From positions 1 through 44,408 of the forward strand of contig SHWP01000027.1 of assembly GCA_009693785.1 (NCBI GenBank): 44,408 nt of DNA. Reading direction: 5' to 3'. Positions within the stretch are counted from its first letter, which is position 1, and each line of letters starts with the position of its first letter. The notes beneath the pieces are model-generated. The model did not search any database. It worked only from the letters and a program-made list of their open reading frames with translations, and was not told the DNA's origin. Shown here piece after piece: positions 40,792 to 44,408 of this stretch. The DNA is from Rhodospirillaceae bacterium (lineage in GTDB: Bacteria; Pseudomonadota; Alphaproteobacteria; Rhodospirillales; Rhodospirillaceae). The translations under genes were made by a program, and so were the position numbers.

Positions 40792-42495
40792 CTATTCCAA
40801 AAACTCTAGGAAAAACTTAGCACGCTTGTTCACGTCGCGCGGGCGTGCGCCGGTCTTGCCATGTTTGAGCAACTTCGCGGCCGCATCGGCGGGCAAATAA
40901 CGGGCGTCTTCGGGCACGGTGCAGACCAATGCAGGCGCGGTGATGGCGGGTAGTAACCCCGCCACATCCATTTCCAATGCCGCCAGGATTGGTTCGGCAT
41001 AGTGGTCCCATTGTTTCAAGGTGTCGACGACGCGGCCATGCAGGCGTGGCCCGCCCATGCGTGGCTTAATCTTGCGAATGGCCGACGTGGAACCGTCATA
41101 CCAGGGCCACTGCACCTCTTGGTCGCGCAGCATGTGGAAGCATTTGTGTAAATGCCCGCCCTCGCGCGAAGGGCGCAGGTCGGGGCAATAGTTGATGCGC
41201 ATCTCGGTGCGCTGGTCACGGTCGGCCACCATCACCGCATCAAGCACCAGTTTATTCACCAGTGCGGCGTGCGAGGCGGCAAAGCACACTGCATGGGCCG
41301 TGCTCATGCCTTCGGCGATCACATCGACTTGACCCAAGCGTAACGATTCGACCGTGCGGGCAATGGTGTCGGCATAGGCTTGCGGCGTGGGTTGGGACAG
41401 TGGGCTTGATTCACAGCAGCCGGGCAAATCGATGCCATAAACCGGGCGATCTTGCGCCAGCGCCAGTAACAAGTGCTCATCTTGCCTCGCTGAGCCTGGC
41501 AGATCGGGCAGGAATATGATCGGGCGTTTGGAGCCTCCGCCCGCACGCCGCACCAGTACTTGGCCCTGCGGGAAGTTCACATAGCTGTTGGTCGTGCGGC
41601 CAGGCAACGGCGGTAATTTCAATGGATCGGGTGGTGTGAAGTTGGCGGCCCCCTTGAAGTCCGCAAATTCGGTGAAAATAGCGCGCAGGCGATTGATCCA
41701 ATTGGTGCGATCGGGCGGAAGGCTTTCTTTGGTCACGCCGGGCGGCAGCGGGTCGGGCAGGGCGGACAAATAGGCGTGCAGCACGTCGCTTTGCCGCGCC
41801 ATGACGATGGTGCGTGCTTTCAAGGTGTTGATCAGCGGCAGAGCTACAAACCGCATGGCCCCGGCATAGGCGTCGGAGAAATGCGGACCTGCCATGAACA
41901 AATCTATGCCGTACTCGTGCAGGGCTTGGAGATCTTTCGCAGGTGTTGGTTGGCGCGCTTCTTTGGTTTTGGTAAACCACGGAAACCAACGCTGGAAATC
42001 GAGCACGCGGGTCCATTCTTCAGCTAAGTGCCCGCCAGACTCGGTGATGGTGAAGGGCTTCATGTAACTCGCGATAAATGCCGGGTCGGCGCCGCCCGGC
42101 GGCAGCGACAGCCCATCGAGAATGGCGACAGCGACGCGCTCGGGGTGTTTAGCTGCGAACGCTAACGTTATTTTTGAGCTGGTATGAAAGCCATAGACCG
42201 GGCAGCGCTCGACGCCAAACGCTGCAATGGTGTCAGCCAGAGCCGTACCGAAGTCGGGGATCTCTAATTGGCGGCCAAGGTCAAGCGGCGTGGAATTGCC
42301 ATAGCCTGGTGTATCGATGGCGATGACTGTGAATTGATCGGCGAATTCTTTTAGCAACGGCATATGCAGCACCGATGACCGTGGCGAGTCGTGCAGTAGA
42401 ATGATCGGCGGGCCCGACCCCGCCAAGCGGTAGTGCACCTGGCCTTTGCCAACATTAACGAAGCCTTTTTTGATGGTCACGTCTTTCGCCGCCAT
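40792..42495 (-). CDS. Tandem two-domain alpha/beta hydrolase
   Basis: The 567-residue protein is two alpha/beta-hydrolase domains in one chain (about 1-285 and 310-567). The first opens with PPIILLHDSPRSS but its nucleophile elbow reads YGFHTSSK, with His where the catalytic Ser belongs. The second opens with PIIFLPDLPGSA and has AEGMSTAHA, with Ser in a GxSxA setting. At most the second domain seems catalytic, and a clear acid-His pair is not obvious. Neither domain has a signal peptide. The gene is preceded upstream by the bicupin gene on the same strand. Confidence 0.75.
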   Translation of the reverse strand: MAAKDVTIKKGFVNVGKGQVHYRLAGSGPPIILLHDSPRSSVLHMPLLKEFADQFTVIAIDTPGYGNSTPLDLGRQLEIPDFGTALADTIAAFGVERCPVYGFHTSSKITLAFAAKHPERVAVAILDGLSLPPGGADPAFIASYMKPFTITESGGHLAEEWTRVLDFQRWFPWFTKTKEARQPTPAKDLQALHEYGIDLFMAGPHFSDAYAGAMRFVALPLINTLKARTIVMARQSDVLHAYLSALPDPLPPGVTKESLPPDRTNWINRLRAIFTEFADFKGAANFTPPDPLKLPPLPGRTTNSYVNFPQGQVLVRRAGGGSKRPIIFLPDLPGSARQDEHLLLALAQDRPVYGIDLPGCCESSPLSQPTPQAYADTIARTVESLRLGQVDVIAEGMSTAHAVCFAASHAALVNKLVLDAVMVADRDQRTEMRINYCPDLRPSREGGHLHKCFHMLRDQEVQWPWYDGSTSAIRKIKPRMGGPRLHGRVVDTLKQWDHYAEPILAALEMDVAGLLPAITAPALVCTVPEDARYLPADAAAKLLKHGKTGARPRDVNKRAKFFLEFLE

Positions 42496-42578
42496 ACATC
42501 CCCCAAAGTCGAATCAACAAGAATAACCGCCACCCTAGCGGGCGAGGTTGGCCTTCGCGACTCTATTTCATCAGATGA

Positions 42579-43436
42579 TCAATACCGTAGGCTGGCGTCG
42601 TAGGACGCAGACGCCAGCGGAACCATGTCTGGCGGTAGGACGGGCGTGTATGGCGCGCTCCAGATCATGGGCGATTCGTCCCTCGACCAAACCGTTGTCA
42701 TTGGTCCACCCTTGCAGCGAAAAAGCCCGAATAGCCCTTTCAATGTGCCCACTGGACCATGGGGGATATCGGGTGGACGCCAAAAGTACGCGCCGGGCTT
42801 GAGTGTGCCGTAGGGCATCGAGATTTCGCCCTCCATCAGAAAAACCTCTTCGACCACGGGGTGTGTCTCGGTGCGGCCATGGGTCATTTTCTTGGGGTCG
42901 TCGGGCCCGAATCGTAGCAGCCAGGTGCGGTCGCCGACTCTGGGGTCCTCGCGCAACAACTTGCGCCCCGCGCCATTGGCGGTCGCTGCAACAATCGGGT
43001 CGCTAGGATCGCCCCAGGGCATTTTTTCGCTCTCGATCTTGGCGATCAATCGCGTGGGGTCATACAGCCCCACGGGCGCATCGCCATAAACGGTCCGATG
43101 CGTGCCTTCGTGAAAAGTCATAACGACGGCCCCGGTATCGCTGCGCATGCTGGGCCGCGGCATACCGGCGGGCAGATAGGCGTAGTCGCCCTTGGCGTAC
43201 CTAACACTGCCCACCCACAGATCGCCCTCCAGCACGAACAGCTCTTCGTCGCTGTCGAGATAATGCGCTTCAGGCAGTATCCAGTTGGTTGGATACTTCA
43301 TCATCACAGTTGTGGCCTGCGTAACGTGATCGAACGATAGCGATTTGCCAGTAGCTCCGGGCCGTGCAGAGCCCGCGCCCAACGGCGACCACGGCAGAAC
43401 TTGAGACTGGATGAACTCGATATGCGGACGGGGCAT
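42579..43436 (-). CDS. Bicupin (ChrR/DUF4437-like) protein
   Basis: A 285-residue protein of two cupin barrels (about 35-125 and 155-260). Motif pieces are PEAHYLDSDEELFVLEGDLWV, GDYAYLPAGMPRP, then THPVVEEVFLMEGEIS and GAYFWRPPDIPHGP. His and Glu residues sit where cupin metals bind, so a metal-dependent dioxygenase, isomerase or sugar-type role is possible. No DNA-binding or signal peptide is evident. It starts 3 bases after the stop of the bactofilin-like gene on the same strand. Confidence 0.78.
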   Translation of the reverse strand: MPRPHIEFIQSQVLPWSPLGAGSARPGATGKSLSFDHVTQATTVMMKYPTNWILPEAHYLDSDEELFVLEGDLWVGSVRYAKGDYAYLPAGMPRPSMRSDTGAVVMTFHEGTHRTVYGDAPVGLYDPTRLIAKIESEKMPWGDPSDPIVAATANGAGRKLLREDPRVGDRTWLLRFGPDDPKKMTHGRTETHPVVEEVFLMEGEISMPYGTLKPGAYFWRPPDIPHGPVGTLKGLFGLFRCKGGPMTTVWSRDESPMIWSAPYTPVLPPDMVPLASASYDASLRY

Positions 43437-43439
43437 GTG

Positions 43440-44408
43440 CTAAGCCGCAACCTGTTCTTTATTGGCCTTACGTGCAGCCCAGGCGGTCGATAGCACCGCG
43501 CCAGCACCGCTCACGATTGCCAGAATCTGAATCAAGCGGCCCACGACAGGGATCGCGCCAATCAACGCCAGCGCGAGGAAACCCATCAGCGTCCAGCCAA
43601 CCAGCTTTGGCGTTCGGGTTTCTTGCCCAGGTTGGTTGGCCAACGTGCGCACCATCAAGCCACCCCACAGGCATAACGCGATCAGCCCGAGGCCGATGCC
43701 AATCGCATAGGCTGCCGCGCCAAGTAGTGCAAAGGGAATGCCGATAAGCGTAATGGCCACGGCGATTAACAGTGCAGGCACCGCCACCACACTGGCTAAG
43801 CCCACGCCTAAACTTGGTAGCGGCTCCTTGGCCAATCGCTCGGTAGCCCTGACAACAAACTGCGGTGCAAGACCCAACGCCAGTGCACCACATGCGGCCA
43901 GAGTTATCAGCACGGTAAACCACGAGCGCATACCCATGGGCTGAGGGGAAATCAGGCCCGTATCTTCATCGTCCCGATCATGGACCGCTGCGGTTTTGTC
44001 GCGCACAGCCGTCCTAACGGCCTCTTTAATCGACGCATCGATATCGACTTTCGCCAGGGCTTCATCAATCTTTGCGTTGGCCTCGTCAATCTTGGCCTGT
44101 GCCTCGTCGATCTTGGCGGCAGCTCTATCGCGGTCAGCATCAATGGTGATAGTCGCTCCTTCACGCTTGATGCGCTTGGCATCCTTGCCTGTGCCAATGC
44201 GTTTATCGCCGCCGACAACAACGCTATCTGGAATTTCCGTCAGATTTGGCGCGCGCAAGTCGCCACCGATTTTGGTGTTTTCACCAATGCTGATACGTTT
44301 CGCATTGATTTTAAGATCGCCCTCAATCGTTCCCTCGACGCGGGCGCTCTCGGCTTCGATCGTCAGGTCGCCGCCATATTTTCCTGCCACGTCGACGGCA
44401 CCACCCAG
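43440..44408 (-). CDS. Polymer-forming (bactofilin-like) protein with C-terminal membrane domain, 5' end outside window
   Basis: The reading frame is open to the window edge, so the true start lies beyond 44408; a GTG at 44390 is internal. Visible parts begin with beta-helix repeats typical of bactofilin/DUF583 (GDLTIEAESARVEGTIEGDL, GDLRAPNLTEIPDS). A Lys/Asp/Ala-rich stretch follows with four 7-residue repeats of AKIDEAx (predicted helical). Then come about five transmembrane segments (from FTVLITLAACGALALG onward) and a basic tail ending EQVAA. It probably scaffolds or anchors an assembly at the inner membrane. Exact function is unknown. Confidence 0.75.
   Translation of the reverse strand: MGGAVDVAGKYGGDLTIEAESARVEGTIEGDLKINAKRISIGENTKIGGDLRAPNLTEIPDSVVVGGDKRIGTGKDAKRIKREGATITIDADRDRAAAKIDEAQAKIDEANAKIDEALAKVDIDASIKEAVRTAVRDKTAAVHDRDDEDTGLISPQPMGMRSWFTVLITLAACGALALGLAPQFVVRATERLAKEPLPSLGVGLASVVAVPALLIAVAITLIGIPFALLGAAAYAIGIGLGLIALCLWGGLMVRTLANQPGQETRTPKLVGWTLMGFLALALIGAIPVVGRLIQILAIVSGAGAVLSTAWAARKANKEQVAA

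Overview
The window looks like a chromosomal segment of an aerobic, Gram-negative alphaproteobacterium, probably an uncultured Rhodospirillales-like lineage. The evidence is a moderately high GC content, Tat and Sec exported enzymes, a lipoprotein, MatB- and rhodocoxin-reductase-like proteins, a response regulator with an alphaproteobacterial PDRRRR-type tail, and dispersed palindromic repeats. There are no phage, plasmid, rRNA or CRISPR genes. The taxonomic call is an inference from protein style, not a search result.

Left part (1-8000): a tRNA-Arg(ACG) gene is followed 214 bp later by a copy of its 3' half, which looks like an integrase attachment-site scar. A plus-strand set (SUMF1-domain protein, cysteine-dioxygenase-like cupin, metallo-beta-lactamase hydrolase) converges on a minus-strand set (Tat amine oxidase, SUMF1-domain protein, alpha/beta hydrolase, second Tat amine oxidase). 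Both SUMF1 proteins lack the catalytic cysteines of formylglycine-generating enzyme. Both look exported, as do the oxidases, which suggests a periplasmic oxidation module of unknown substrate.

Middle (8300-20800): a LapG-like lipoprotein protease is coupled to a 66-residue exported peptide carrying a TonB-box-like motif, followed by a strong terminator. Next come an acyl-CoA ligase, ABC exporter, GST, membrane protein and sulfurtransferase run; a MatB and ferredoxin-reductase pair; a response regulator whose phospho-acceptor Asp is Glu; an HD phosphohydrolase; a frameshifted DUF423 gene; a DUF1761 gene; and an enoyl-CoA hydratase homologue without catalytic glutamates.

Catabolic core (20800-38900): a long minus-strand run encodes an aconitase-type large and small hydratase pair, a lyase of the isocitrate lyase/PEP mutase superfamily, an amidase of the maleamate/N-carbamoylsarcosine type, two PuuE-like ring-amide hydrolases, an SGNH hydrolase, three VOC proteins and an exported RidA. 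Facing it is a plus-strand run with a methyltransferase, glutaryl-CoA dehydrogenase, two VAO/PCMH-type FAD oxidases (one interrupted by an in-frame TAG) and three more VOC proteins. The enzymes fit a pathway cyclic imide -> half-amide -> substituted maleate -> substituted malate -> pyruvate + carboxylate. With hematinic acid, the maleimide left by tetrapyrrole breakdown, the carboxylate would be glutarate, which would explain the glutaryl-CoA dehydrogenase next door. This is the most interesting hypothesis in the window and it is untested.

Right end (38900-44408): an MFS exporter, a head-to-head pair of truncated gene fragments (GNAT and TRAP solute-binding protein), a double-domain alpha/beta hydrolase with a degenerate first nucleophile, a bicupin, and the 3' part of a polymer-forming (bactofilin-like) membrane protein that runs off the window.
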